Shown here: piece by piece, positions 19,937 to 27,579 of the stretch | How the letters are laid out: the number at the start of each line of letters is the position of its first letter | Position numbering within the stretch: position 1 is the first letter of the stretch | Origin: Candidatus Falkowbacteria bacterium RIFOXYA2_FULL_38_12 | GTDB taxonomy: Bacteria > Patescibacteriota > Patescibacteriia > XYB2-FULL-38-15 | Direction of reading: 5' to 3' | Length of the DNA stretch: 37,939 nucleotides | Assembly (NCBI GenBank): GCA_001778095.1 | Contig: MFGA01000012.1 | Coordinates: forward strand, 1-37,939 | Notes under the pieces: model-generated | What the model was told of the DNA's origin: nothing | The model's input: only the letters and a program-made list of their open reading frames with translations | The model's database searches: none | Made by a program: the position numbers and the translations under genes

Positions 19937-21559
19937 ATGGTTAAGTTTATCACAAAAAAGTGGATAGCAGAAAACAAAGCATTGCTTGCCCTGGTTTTTG
20001 TTGGTTTGATTTTTTTTATCGGCTGTTCCGGTTTTTATGGTTTTTTGCCGAATAAATTCAATTCTCCGGATGAAACCGCTAATTATTTTTTCATTAAAAC
20101 CTACAACGAGAGCGGACAAATGAAGTCTCCCGAGCCCTTGAACGCTATTTTTGAGAATCATCTTCATCCACGCAGCATGACGGTAGTTAACAATTATCTT
20201 GTTCCCGGAGGATTTCTTGGTTTGATTTTTGTTTATGGAGTCGCGGCAAAATTATTTGGGCTAAGAGCTATTTATTTTTTGGCGCCGTTATTTACCATTT
20301 TTTCAGTTTTTTGTTTTTATCAAATAGTTAAAAAAGTTTTTGATAAATCAGTTGCCGTCATTTCATCTTTTTTGTTTTTAATCCACCCGGCTATTTTATA
20401 TTATTCCGCGCGCGGACTATTCCCCAATATTTTGTTTGTTTCATTTTTGGTTATAAGCATATTTTTTTTAGTAAACAAGCCATTTCAAAATTTATGGAAG
20501 TACCTTGATTTTGTTTCAGCCGGGTTATTTTTGGGGATAGCAATATCAATCCGCCCATCGGAAGTAATTTGGATTTTTATCATTTATTTTTTATTATTTT
20601 TATTTTACAGAAAAGAAATAAATTACAAGCAGATTTTGTTTCTCTTGGGTTCCTTTTTTCTAGCCATCTTGCCATTATTTTTATTCAATTTTTTAACTTA
20701 CGGACATCCGTTCAGCTCCGCCTATAATCCGACAGTCTTGGGAGAGGGGGCGGGTATCTCTCAAAAAACAAATTGGTTTGTGGAAATTTTTAAATATATT
20801 TTTCCCTTTGGCTTTCATCCCAAATCAATTTTTAAAGTTTTTTCCAATTATTTTCTTGGTATTTTTTGGTGGTTATCCATTCCTGTGGCTTTTTCGGCAA
20901 TGTTTTTTATCAAAAAATTTATTTATGGAAAAATAAAAAAAGAGATTCTAGTTTATTTGTTGATATGTATTCTAGCCTCGTTTTTTATTTTTTGCTATTA
21001 TGGTAGCTGGATTTTTAGCGATAACCAAACAAGCGCCGTTTCTATTGGCACTTCTTATGTAAGATATTGGTTGCCAATTTACATTTTTGTTTTGCCACTC
21101 ATCGCTATATTTTTTAAAAATATTGTTAACCTTTTTTCGGGAAGAAAAAAACAGGCTGTAATTTTATTTTTAGCGATAACCTGTTTTTTATTTAGCTTGA
21201 AAATAGTTTTTTTTGATCGAAACGACGGCTTGATAAAAATTTATAAAGATGTAAAAAGATATGAAGTTATTTTGGAGGGGGTGAACAAATTAGTTGAACA
21301 AGATTCAATAATCATTGTTGATCGCGCCGATAAAATATTTTTTCCTGAATTTAAAGTTGCTTATCCGCTTCGCGACGACAAGACATATAGATTAATCCCG
21401 CGTCTTTCCAGCTTAGCGCCTCTTTATTATTATGGCATTAACTTGCCCGATAAGGATATTGATTATTTAAATAGAGAGAAGCTTGGTAAAAATAATATGA
21501 AAATAGTTTTTGTTAAAAATTTTTGCCAGGAATCGCTGTATAAATTGGTAGGCAAGTAA
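19937..21559 (+). CDS. Polytopic membrane glycosyltransferase-like protein (GT39/ArnT/PMT-like)
   Basis: Many hydrophobic segments; N-terminal NKFNSPDETANYFFIKTYNESG acidic loop typical of GT-C enzymes. Confidence 0.7.
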   Translation: MVKFITKKWIAENKALLALVFVGLIFFIGCSGFYGFLPNKFNSPDETANYFFIKTYNESGQMKSPEPLNAIFENHLHPRSMTVVNNYLVPGGFLGLIFVYGVAAKLFGLRAIYFLAPLFTIFSVFCFYQIVKKVFDKSVAVISSFLFLIHPAILYYSARGLFPNILFVSFLVISIFFLVNKPFQNLWKYLDFVSAGLFLGIAISIRPSEVIWIFIIYFLLFLFYRKEINYKQILFLLGSFFLAILPLFLFNFLTYGHPFSSAYNPTVLGEGAGISQKTNWFVEIFKYIFPFGFHPKSIFKVFSNYFLGIFWWLSIPVAFSAMFFIKKFIYGKIKKEILVYLLICILASFFIFCYYGSWIFSDNQTSAVSIGTSYVRYWLPIYIFVLPLIAIFFKNIVNLFSGRKKQAVILFLAITCFLFSLKIVFFDRNDGLIKIYKDVKRYEVILEGVNKLVEQDSIIIVDRADKIFFPEFKVAYPLRDDKTYRLIPRLSSLAPLYYYGINLPDKDIDYLNREKLGKNNMKIVFVKNFCQESLYKLVGK

Positions 21560-21565
21560 AATATC

Positions 21566-21602
21566 CTACGAAATTACGAAAGATTACGAAAAATACGAAA
21601 CA
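21566..21602. repeat. Short TACGAAA-type tandem repeat
   Basis: tacgaaattacgaaagattacgaaaaatacgaaac: four ACGAAA units in about 35 bp between two genes. Confidence 0.7.
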
Positions 21603-21615
21603 ATAATACAAAAGA

Positions 21616-22200
21616 ATGTACTATTTTTTGCACAAACTAATAAGAATATTTTTGATCCTATTTTTAGTGTTTGTTTTGGGATGGCTTGCTTGGAAAAAGC
21701 TCGTTCCTTCCGGTAGCATGGAAGCTGTTTATGGTATGAGTAAAGAGTCGCCGTTTATTTCCAAACTTTACCCAAAAGACAGAGTTTCTGATGCGAAAAG
21801 AGATGAAGACAATTATTATCGCGCCGTTTTAGCCGAGCCGGTTTATTTTAATTTAAAGCCAAGCGGGGATTTTGACGAAGCGCGTGTTTTAATCAAATAT
21901 AAATATTTGGGCGAGGGAGATTTAAAGTTTGGCGGATTGATCAACAAAGAAAATTGGTCTTTTGATTTTGTTGAAATGCCAAGGACGGAAAAAGGGGAGT
22001 GGGGCGCGCTAACGGCAAATTTTAATTTATCGGATTTGGTAAAAGAAAAAGAAAATTTCAGATTTATGTTTTCTTCGCCGGAATTAATTTCCGGGCAGTT
22101 GGAGATAGATGAGGTCAGGGTTGTTTTTGAGAGAGAGATAATGACTTTTGGGGAGATGATAAGTAAAATTATAGAGGCGATAAAATGGAGGATGAATTAA
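21616..22200 (+). CDS. Membrane-anchored hypothetical protein
   Basis: Single N-terminal TM helix (IRIFLILFLVFVLGWLAW) followed by a predicted beta-rich extracytoplasmic domain. Confidence 0.7.
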   Translation: MYYFLHKLIRIFLILFLVFVLGWLAWKKLVPSGSMEAVYGMSKESPFISKLYPKDRVSDAKRDEDNYYRAVLAEPVYFNLKPSGDFDEARVLIKYKYLGEGDLKFGGLINKENWSFDFVEMPRTEKGEWGALTANFNLSDLVKEKENFRFMFSSPELISGQLEIDEVRVVFEREIMTFGEMISKIIEAIKWRMN

Positions 22201-22232
22201 GCTATCAGCAACTAAAATAAAATTCTAAATCC

Positions 22233-22354
22233 GAAATCCTAAATTCTAAACAAATTCAAAATACAAAATCCAAATGTTTAAAACAATTTTTTAGGATTTT
22301 GAACATTAGATATTTTAATTTGTTTAGGATTTGGTGCTTAGAATTTAGGATTTC
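22233..22354. repeat. Intergenic inverted-repeat element (CCTAAATTCTAA family)
   Basis: Perfect 17-bp terminal arms GAAATCCTAAATTCTAA (22233-22249) and TTAGAATTTAGGATTTC (22338-22354), with further AAATTTG/CAAATT-type pairing inside. Confidence 0.85.
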
Positions 22355-22363
22355 ATACTACCT

Positions 22364-22552
22364 ATGTTATTCAAAATTTTTGTTCAGAAAATAATTAGAG
22401 ACGCCTTCGCTGTTTCTTTTGCGGCGCTCGTTATTTTTTCTTTTTTGGAATGGCAGGAGCCAGGTTTTGTGAGTAATTATATTAGCTTTGTTTTGCTCTT
22501 GTCCCTTCCTTTGGTTTTTGGTATTCTAACGGTAATCTCGGATAATAAATAA
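22364..22552 (+). CDS. Small two-TM hypothetical membrane protein
   Basis: 62 aa with two hydrophobic segments, same strand as neighbours. Confidence 0.5.
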   Translation: MLFKIFVQKIIRDAFAVSFAALVIFSFLEWQEPGFVSNYISFVLLLSLPLVFGILTVISDNK

Positions 22553-22575
22553 CTAATTTATGTGTTACTAAAATT

Positions 22576-22986
22576 ATGGACTGTATTTTTTGTAAAATAA
22601 TAAATGGAGAAATTCCGGCTGATAAAGTTTTTGAAAATGATAAAGTTATAGCTTTTTTGGACTTAAGGCCGGTTAATCTCGGCCATACTTTGGTTGTCCC
22701 CAAAAAGCATATTGAAAATTTGTTTGAAGTAGATGAAGAAACTTTAAAAGAAATAATAATATCAGCGCAAAAAGTGGCCAAAGGTATTGTTGGCGCGCTT
22801 GATTTAAAAGGTTTTAATTTTGCCCAAAATAATGGCGCGGTTGCCGGCCAAATCGTTCCCCATCTTCATTGGCATATCATTCCGCGCAGAGAGGATGACG
22901 GCTTGCATCCATGGACTAGAACGGAACAATACGCAGAAGGGGAAAAAGAAAAAATCGCTGAAAAAATCAGAGGAGCAATTTTATGA
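22576..22986 (+). CDS. HIT family (histidine triad) hydrolase
   Basis: CIFCKIINGEIPADKVFENDKVIAFLDLRPVNLGHTLVVPKKH; HLHWHIIPR triad. Confidence 0.96.
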   Translation: MDCIFCKIINGEIPADKVFENDKVIAFLDLRPVNLGHTLVVPKKHIENLFEVDEETLKEIIISAQKVAKGIVGALDLKGFNFAQNNGAVAGQIVPHLHWHIIPRREDDGLHPWTRTEQYAEGEKEKIAEKIRGAIL

Positions 22987-23525
22987 AAAAATGGGAAAAA
23001 ATAAGCGAGGAGACAATACATAAAAATCCTTGGTGGACATATAAACATGATAAATATTTTCTTCCTAGCGGAAAAGAGGGAGATTATTATGCTAATATAT
23101 CTCCCGGGAGTATTATTATTCCCATTCTTGAGGATCAGAACAAAACTAAAATTATCATGATCAAACAATTTAGATATTTATTTAAGGATTATTCTATAGA
23201 GTTTCCGATGGGTGGTAAAAAAGAGAGTCAGACGCAAGAAGAGTGCGCTTTAGCGGAACTGGAAGAAGAGACCGGATATAAAGCAAAAAAAATTGAATTT
23301 GTGGGAAAATTTTTTCCAGCCATGGGATTTTCCAAAGATGTTTCAAATATTTATATAGCTAGAGATTTGGTAAAAACAAAAACTAATTTTGACGAAACGG
23401 AAGAAATTGAAACTTTAATTAAAACTCCAAAAGAAATTGATAAAATGATGGAAAATGGGGAAATTATAAACGGTGAAATAATAGCAACCTGGATACTTGT
23501 TAGAAATAAAATAATTAATAAATAA
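22983..23525 (+). CDS. NUDIX hydrolase (ADP-ribose pyrophosphatase-like)
   Basis: Nudix box GGKKESQTQEECALAELEEETGY; ATGA overlap with the HIT gene. Confidence 0.92.
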   Translation: MKKWEKISEETIHKNPWWTYKHDKYFLPSGKEGDYYANISPGSIIIPILEDQNKTKIIMIKQFRYLFKDYSIEFPMGGKKESQTQEECALAELEEETGYKAKKIEFVGKFFPAMGFSKDVSNIYIARDLVKTKTNFDETEEIETLIKTPKEIDKMMENGEIINGEIIATWILVRNKIINK

Positions 23526-23533
23526 AATAATTT

Positions 23534-24592
23534 ATGAATCTTTTAATTTGCGGAGGAGCAGGATTTATCGGATCAAATTTTGTCCGGCTAATGGTTAATA
23601 AATATCCGGATTATAAAATAGTCAATTACGACAAATTAACTTATGCTGGAAATTTGGATAATTTGAAAGATATTGAGGGGAAGTCAAACTATACCTTTGT
23701 AAAAGGCGACATTATTGATATTGATAAACTAAACGAAGTTATAAAAGAGCATGACATTACCCATATTATCAATTTTGCGGCAGAAACTCATGTAGATAGA
23801 TCGATTCACGGAGGATGCAAGGATTTTGTTTTGACCAATGTCTTGGGTGTGCAAATGCTCCTTGACGCGGCAAAAACAAATAATATAGAAAAAATGGTTA
23901 ATGTTTCTACTGACGAAGTTTTTGGAGATTTAGATTTGGATGATGAGAGAAAGTTTGATGAAAAGTGGCCGATTATGCCCAATATGCCTTATGCTGCGGC
24001 AAAAGCCGGGGGAGACTTGATGTGCAATGCCTATTTTGTTACTCAAAAAGTTCCAGTGATTGTCACACATTGTTCTAATAATTACGGACCATATCAATTT
24101 CCCGAAAAGGTCATTCCATTTTTTGTTTTTAAACTTTTGGCCGGAGAGAAAGTTCCTGTTTACGGCGATGGTTTAAATGTTAGAGACTGGATCCATGTTC
24201 TTGATCATGGCAAGGCTTTGGATTTATTGTTGCATAAAGGAAATCCCGGCGAAGTTTATAATATCGGATCTGACAATGAGAGAAATAACATGGAGCTGAC
24301 GCAAATGATTTTGAAAGTTTTAGGTAAAGACGAAGAGATGATAGAATACGTGACCGATAGACCGGGTCACGACAGAAAATATGCCATTGATGCGACAAAA
24401 ATAAAAGCCTTGGGGTGGGTCCCGGACTATCCTCGGGAGAAATTTGAAGAGGGATTAAGAGAAACAGTAGAATGGTATAAAAATAATACGGAGTGGGTGG
24501 AAAATGTAAGAGCTAAGAAAAAAGATGAGATGAATAAATTTCAGGAAAATATTGATAAATCGGATAAGCCCCAAGAGTCGGCGAAAAAGTAA
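23534..24592 (+). CDS. rfbB: dTDP-glucose 4,6-dehydratase
   Basis: ICGGAGFIGSNFVRLM; NFAAETHVDRSI; STDEVFGDL; PYAAAKAGGDL; NNYGPYQFPEKVIP; GDGLNVRDWIHVLDH. Confidence 0.96.
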   Translation: MNLLICGGAGFIGSNFVRLMVNKYPDYKIVNYDKLTYAGNLDNLKDIEGKSNYTFVKGDIIDIDKLNEVIKEHDITHIINFAAETHVDRSIHGGCKDFVLTNVLGVQMLLDAAKTNNIEKMVNVSTDEVFGDLDLDDERKFDEKWPIMPNMPYAAAKAGGDLMCNAYFVTQKVPVIVTHCSNNYGPYQFPEKVIPFFVFKLLAGEKVPVYGDGLNVRDWIHVLDHGKALDLLLHKGNPGEVYNIGSDNERNNMELTQMILKVLGKDEEMIEYVTDRPGHDRKYAIDATKIKALGWVPDYPREKFEEGLRETVEWYKNNTEWVENVRAKKKDEMNKFQENIDKSDKPQESAKK

Positions 24593-24594
24593 TT

Positions 24595-24987
24595 ATGAAT
24601 TTAAATTTAAAAAAGCTAGAAATAAAAAAAATTCAAGCGCCGAATTTTGTGATGAGCCCGCTTGAACTTAAAGATTATATTGATTTTGAAGTAAAACGAG
24701 TTTATTTTGTCACAAAGCCGACCGGCAATACCGGCGCGCATTGCCATAAAGTTGAAAAGGAATTATTTGTGATGGTTTGCGGAAAGGCAACGGCTGTGAT
24801 CGACCAAGGTAATGGCTTGGAAGAAATTTTAATGGAAGCACCAACCTCGGCAATTTATGTCGGCAATTACATTTGGCACCACTTTAAAGATTTTTCAGAA
24901 AATGCCGTGCTCCTCGCGCTTTCCTCAACAAATTATAATCCGGATAGGAGCGATTATGTAGAGGATTACGAGGAGTATAAAAAATAG
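24595..24987 (+). CDS. FdtA/QdtA-like (WxcM-like cupin) dTDP-4-oxo-6-deoxyhexose 3,4-ketoisomerase
   Basis: RVYFVTKPTGNTGAHCHKVEKELFVMVCGKATAVID; YVGNYIWHHFKDFSENAVLLALSSTNYNPDRSDYVEDYEEYKK. Confidence 0.88.
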   Translation: MNLNLKKLEIKKIQAPNFVMSPLELKDYIDFEVKRVYFVTKPTGNTGAHCHKVEKELFVMVCGKATAVIDQGNGLEEILMEAPTSAIYVGNYIWHHFKDFSENAVLLALSSTNYNPDRSDYVEDYEEYKK

Positions 24988-25020
24988 CTAATAAGTAAGT
25001 AAGCTAATAAGTGAATAAGC
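24986..25020 (+). repeat. 16-bp tandem repeat, about 2.2 copies
   Basis: AGCTAATAAGTAAGTA / AGCTAATAAGTGAATA / AGC, beginning at the fdtA-like stop codon. Confidence 0.85.
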
Positions 25021-25026
25021 AAAAAT

Positions 25027-25317
25027 ATGGGAAAGAGAGAAAGTGGACCACGGTTTATTTCTGGCGGTTTGGACGTGATTAAAGATGGCGAGGGGGAAGT
25101 GGGCGAGGATAGCAGAGAAACAGTATTGGATTTATTTCTTCAATTAGAGCGTCAGATTGAGAAAGGACAAATGGAAAGGGCCACCGATACGGCGAGAGCA
25201 ATAGCCAAAAAAGATTCTTCGCTTGTTTCAACTGCAAATCAAAAGGTAGAGGATGGATGGCGAACTGGTAGGGGCAGTAAAGTATCTAAGCCCGGGATAA
25301 GAGGAAAGAAAAGATAA
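25027..25317 (+). CDS. Small hypothetical protein
   Basis: 96-aa ORF in a gap between genes, same strand, followed by a strong terminator. No family recognised. Confidence 0.55.
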   Translation: MGKRESGPRFISGGLDVIKDGEGEVGEDSRETVLDLFLQLERQIEKGQMERATDTARAIAKKDSSLVSTANQKVEDGWRTGRGSKVSKPGIRGKKR

Positions 25318-25343
25318 ATAGGAAAAAAGATATATAAAAAAAT

Positions 25344-25367
25344 ACAGCGGAAACGCTGTGTTTTTTT
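25344..25367 (+). terminator. Rho-independent terminator with GAAA tetraloop
   Basis: ACAGCG-GAAA-CGCTGT-GTTTTTTT; A-tract upstream suggests it may work in both directions. Confidence 0.9.
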
Positions 25368-25374
25368 GTTTGCC

Positions 25375-25403
25375 TTGACTTTTTCTCGGGGGGGGGGTAA
25401 TCT
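25375..25403 (+). promoter_or_regulatory. Predicted sigma70-like promoter with G10 homopolymer in the spacer
   Basis: TTGACT (25375-25380), 17-nt spacer TTTTCTC+G10 (25381-25397), TAATCT (25398-25403). The HD-gene promoter at 26816 starts the same way (TTGACTCTTTCTC). Confidence 0.6.
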
Positions 25404-25439
25404 AAAAGTCAGCAAGGGCAATTCAGCTGGCTTTTTTTT
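25404..25439 (+). terminator. Terminator-like hairpin just downstream of the predicted promoter (possible attenuator)
   Basis: AAAAGTCAGC (25404-25413) pairs with GCTGGCTTTT (25426-25435) with one G-U, ending in T8. Confidence 0.5.
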
Positions 25440-25527
25440 GGTTTCCACGGATGGGTTCCGGGGAGAAGAAGAGAAGTTGAATCGCCATACTTCACTTGCC
25501 TCAGAAAAAAGGCAGGAGGATAAGAGA

Positions 25528-26709
25528 ATGTCATCAGGAAGAGATCAGTACGGAGTTTTTTTTGATAATCTTTTTAACTTCGGAAGAAGGGAGTTACTGT
25601 ACTATACTTCTTTTTATGCTTTCTGTAGTCGCCGGTTGGTTATCCCTGACTCCTGGGGAGTAACCAATATTCTGTTTCAGGAGCTGGTAAAAGAGCCGCA
25701 ATTTCGGCGTCTGATGCAGGAGGGTATTGTAGTTTTCGCTCTTCGGGACAGCTTTCATAATTTTTCTGATTTGATGAGGGTTGAGGAAAATAAGGGTCCC
25801 GAAAGGTGGCTGCATGGTAGTAATTTTGATTACCAAGCAGCCGGTATTTTCGACGAAACGATCCGCCTTCACGTGATTCCCTACAGCATCAGCCAGATGG
25901 GAGCTAGTTACCGGGCCATTTCCGACTCTATCTTTGAGAATCCAGAAGCTATGGCCCGGGTTCGATTTTCCGAGCAAGGTGCTGATATTATCCAGCGTGA
26001 GTATGTTGCCGGCAAAGCGGCCGGCACTTGCTATCAAAATACTTTCCTCTATGGCGTCGCTATGTCCCTTGTCCAAGCTGGGCTTACACAGGACGCAGAT
26101 CTTCTAATGGGGGAAACAAGGGGTGTCGGTCGTAGTTTCTACCGAGTCAACGGCGCAAGGGTGATCGGCGCTGGTATGGCATTGCCGAGGGGCGTACGAG
26201 ATGGAGAAATTCTCCAAGTTGCCCTGTATGATGGAATGAGTTCCCGCCATGGATTTTTCGGACCCCAACTTGGCGTCGAAGAAGCAATGTTCGAGGCTGC
26301 TATTGAAAATCCGGAACTTAACGCCCTTCTCGGTGCCTTGCCAGATTTACCGGCCGACGCGATCATTGCCGCTAGAAGTTCAGAGAATTTCGACAGTTTC
26401 TTAAAGGCTCAAGACGATTTCTATGGGGATCCCAACAAAGACACTTGGGCATCCGTGATAGCAACTTTTGAAGCCTACGGTGCGACGGCTGCCGAAAACA
26501 TCAAAAAACTTCTCTTGCAGTCTAGAATCATTCCGCCTACTCCGCAGGAAGGACAAATCAAGCTACTGGGTGGCGGTGAAAGCGATCGGTCGATTTCTAT
26601 CGAGCCCCCGACGCTGAAGGACGTCTTTCAGCTTGTGGGTATCCAGGCGACTTCGGAGTTTGTCGTTCTTGGCAAAGTTCAAGAGTTGCCTCAGATAATC
26701 ACACCATAG
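25528..26709 (+). CDS. Orphan hypothetical protein (393 aa), no recognised domain
   Basis: The listed ORF starts at 25366, but a strong Shine-Dalgarno AGGAGGA (25514-25520), 7 nt from ATG 25528, supports MSSGRDQYGVFFDNLF... as the start. Visibly higher GC and more CGN Arg codons than neighbours. Confidence 0.8.
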   Translation: MSSGRDQYGVFFDNLFNFGRRELLYYTSFYAFCSRRLVIPDSWGVTNILFQELVKEPQFRRLMQEGIVVFALRDSFHNFSDLMRVEENKGPERWLHGSNFDYQAAGIFDETIRLHVIPYSISQMGASYRAISDSIFENPEAMARVRFSEQGADIIQREYVAGKAAGTCYQNTFLYGVAMSLVQAGLTQDADLLMGETRGVGRSFYRVNGARVIGAGMALPRGVRDGEILQVALYDGMSSRHGFFGPQLGVEEAMFEAAIENPELNALLGALPDLPADAIIAARSSENFDSFLKAQDDFYGDPNKDTWASVIATFEAYGATAAENIKKLLLQSRIIPPTPQEGQIKLLGGGESDRSISIEPPTLKDVFQLVGIQATSEFVVLGKVQELPQIITP

Positions 26710-26748
26710 CCGCACTTCGCGGTAAAAAACAAACAACACAACTTTGAC

Positions 26749-26793
26749 AGCGCCAATTCCTTCGGGAGGGAAGAATTCGGCGCTACTTTTTTT
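26749..26793 (+). terminator. Rho-independent terminator
   Basis: AGCGCCAATTC ... GAATTCGGCGCT stem followed by ACTTTTTTT. Confidence 0.85.
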
Positions 26794-26815
26794 ATACGAA
26801 ATTTCTTAGGCTAAT

Positions 26816-26844
26816 TTGACTCTTTCTCCTATTTTTACTAAGAT
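26816..26844 (+). promoter_or_regulatory. Predicted sigma70-like promoter of the HD-domain gene
   Basis: TTGACT (26816-26821), 17-nt spacer, TAAGAT (26839-26844), upstream of ATG 26868. Confidence 0.65.
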
Positions 26845-26867
26845 GATTGAATCAGTGAACAGCTAAT

Positions 26868-27517
26868 ATGGCTAACCAAAACGATAAAAAAGAGCTTAAG
26901 AGAGGGGCTCTTTTGTCATTTCTAGAGAATAAGGTGGATGAATTATTCCAGGATTTTCCCGTTCCGGCGCATGGGATTGACCATATCAGACGGGTGGCAG
27001 ATTGGGCGGTTTTGATTGCTAAAAATGAAGGGCATGATGAATTTTTAGCTAAAATTGCCGGATTATTGCATGACATCGGAAGAGAGTGGCGGAATTTAAT
27101 GATAATCCGGATAAATTGAGGCACCACGAATTGTCGTATATATTGGCCAAAGAGTGGTCTAATCAAGACCGAGAGTTTGATATTTTATCAGAAGAGGAAA
27201 AAGAAGAAATTTTGTATGCCGTCCGCTATCATTGGGATGATATGGCGGAAGATTATCCTTTGGCTAATATTTTACGCGATGCGGATAAGCTTGATATGTA
27301 TGGAGATATTGGAGTAAAAAGAGCGCGGGAATTTTATAAAGATGACAATGATTTTAAAAATAATCTAAAAGATAATTTAGCAAGAGTTGAAAAAATAAAA
27401 ACCAGAATAGCAAAGAAAATTATTGAAGAAAATAATTTATTGGGACCACTTAATACGTCATTGCGAGGAGCGAGTCCCGTGATAACGGGACGAGAGACGA
27501 AGCAATCCCCTGAATGA
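26868..27517 (+). pseudogene. HD-domain phosphohydrolase split by a frameshift near 27080-27090
   Basis: ORF 26868-27119 carries HGIDHIRRVADWAVLIAKNEGH...GLLHDIGRE. ORF 27086-27517, in another frame, continues with AEFNDNPDKLRHHELSYILAKEW...NILRDADKLDMYGDIG. Together they form one HD domain. Confidence 0.75.
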
Positions 27518-27568
27518 GGAAGTAGGCGGGGGATTGCCACGCTCCACTGCGTTCCGCTCGCAATGACG
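27456..27568. repeat. CGTCATTGCGAGGAGCGA-type palindromic repeat
   Basis: CGTCATTGCGAGGAGCGAG ... TTCCGCTCGCAATGACG inverted ends; inner GTCCCG-tgataa-CGGGAC hairpin; GCAATCCCC ... GGGGATTGC pairing. Matches a motif known from many bacterial genomes. Confidence 0.92.
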
Positions 27569-27579
27569 ACACAAAATAT

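Noticed and set aside
25366-25527. N-terminal extension of the orphan ORF (MFALTFSRGGGNLKVSKGN...)
   Set aside because: It overlaps the predicted promoter, G tract and hairpins; the strong Shine-Dalgarno at 25514 supports a start at 25528.
25594-26076. 160-aa minus-strand ORF inside the orphan gene
   Set aside because: The opposite strand has the better Shine-Dalgarno, promoter and terminators; likely a shadow ORF in higher-GC sequence.
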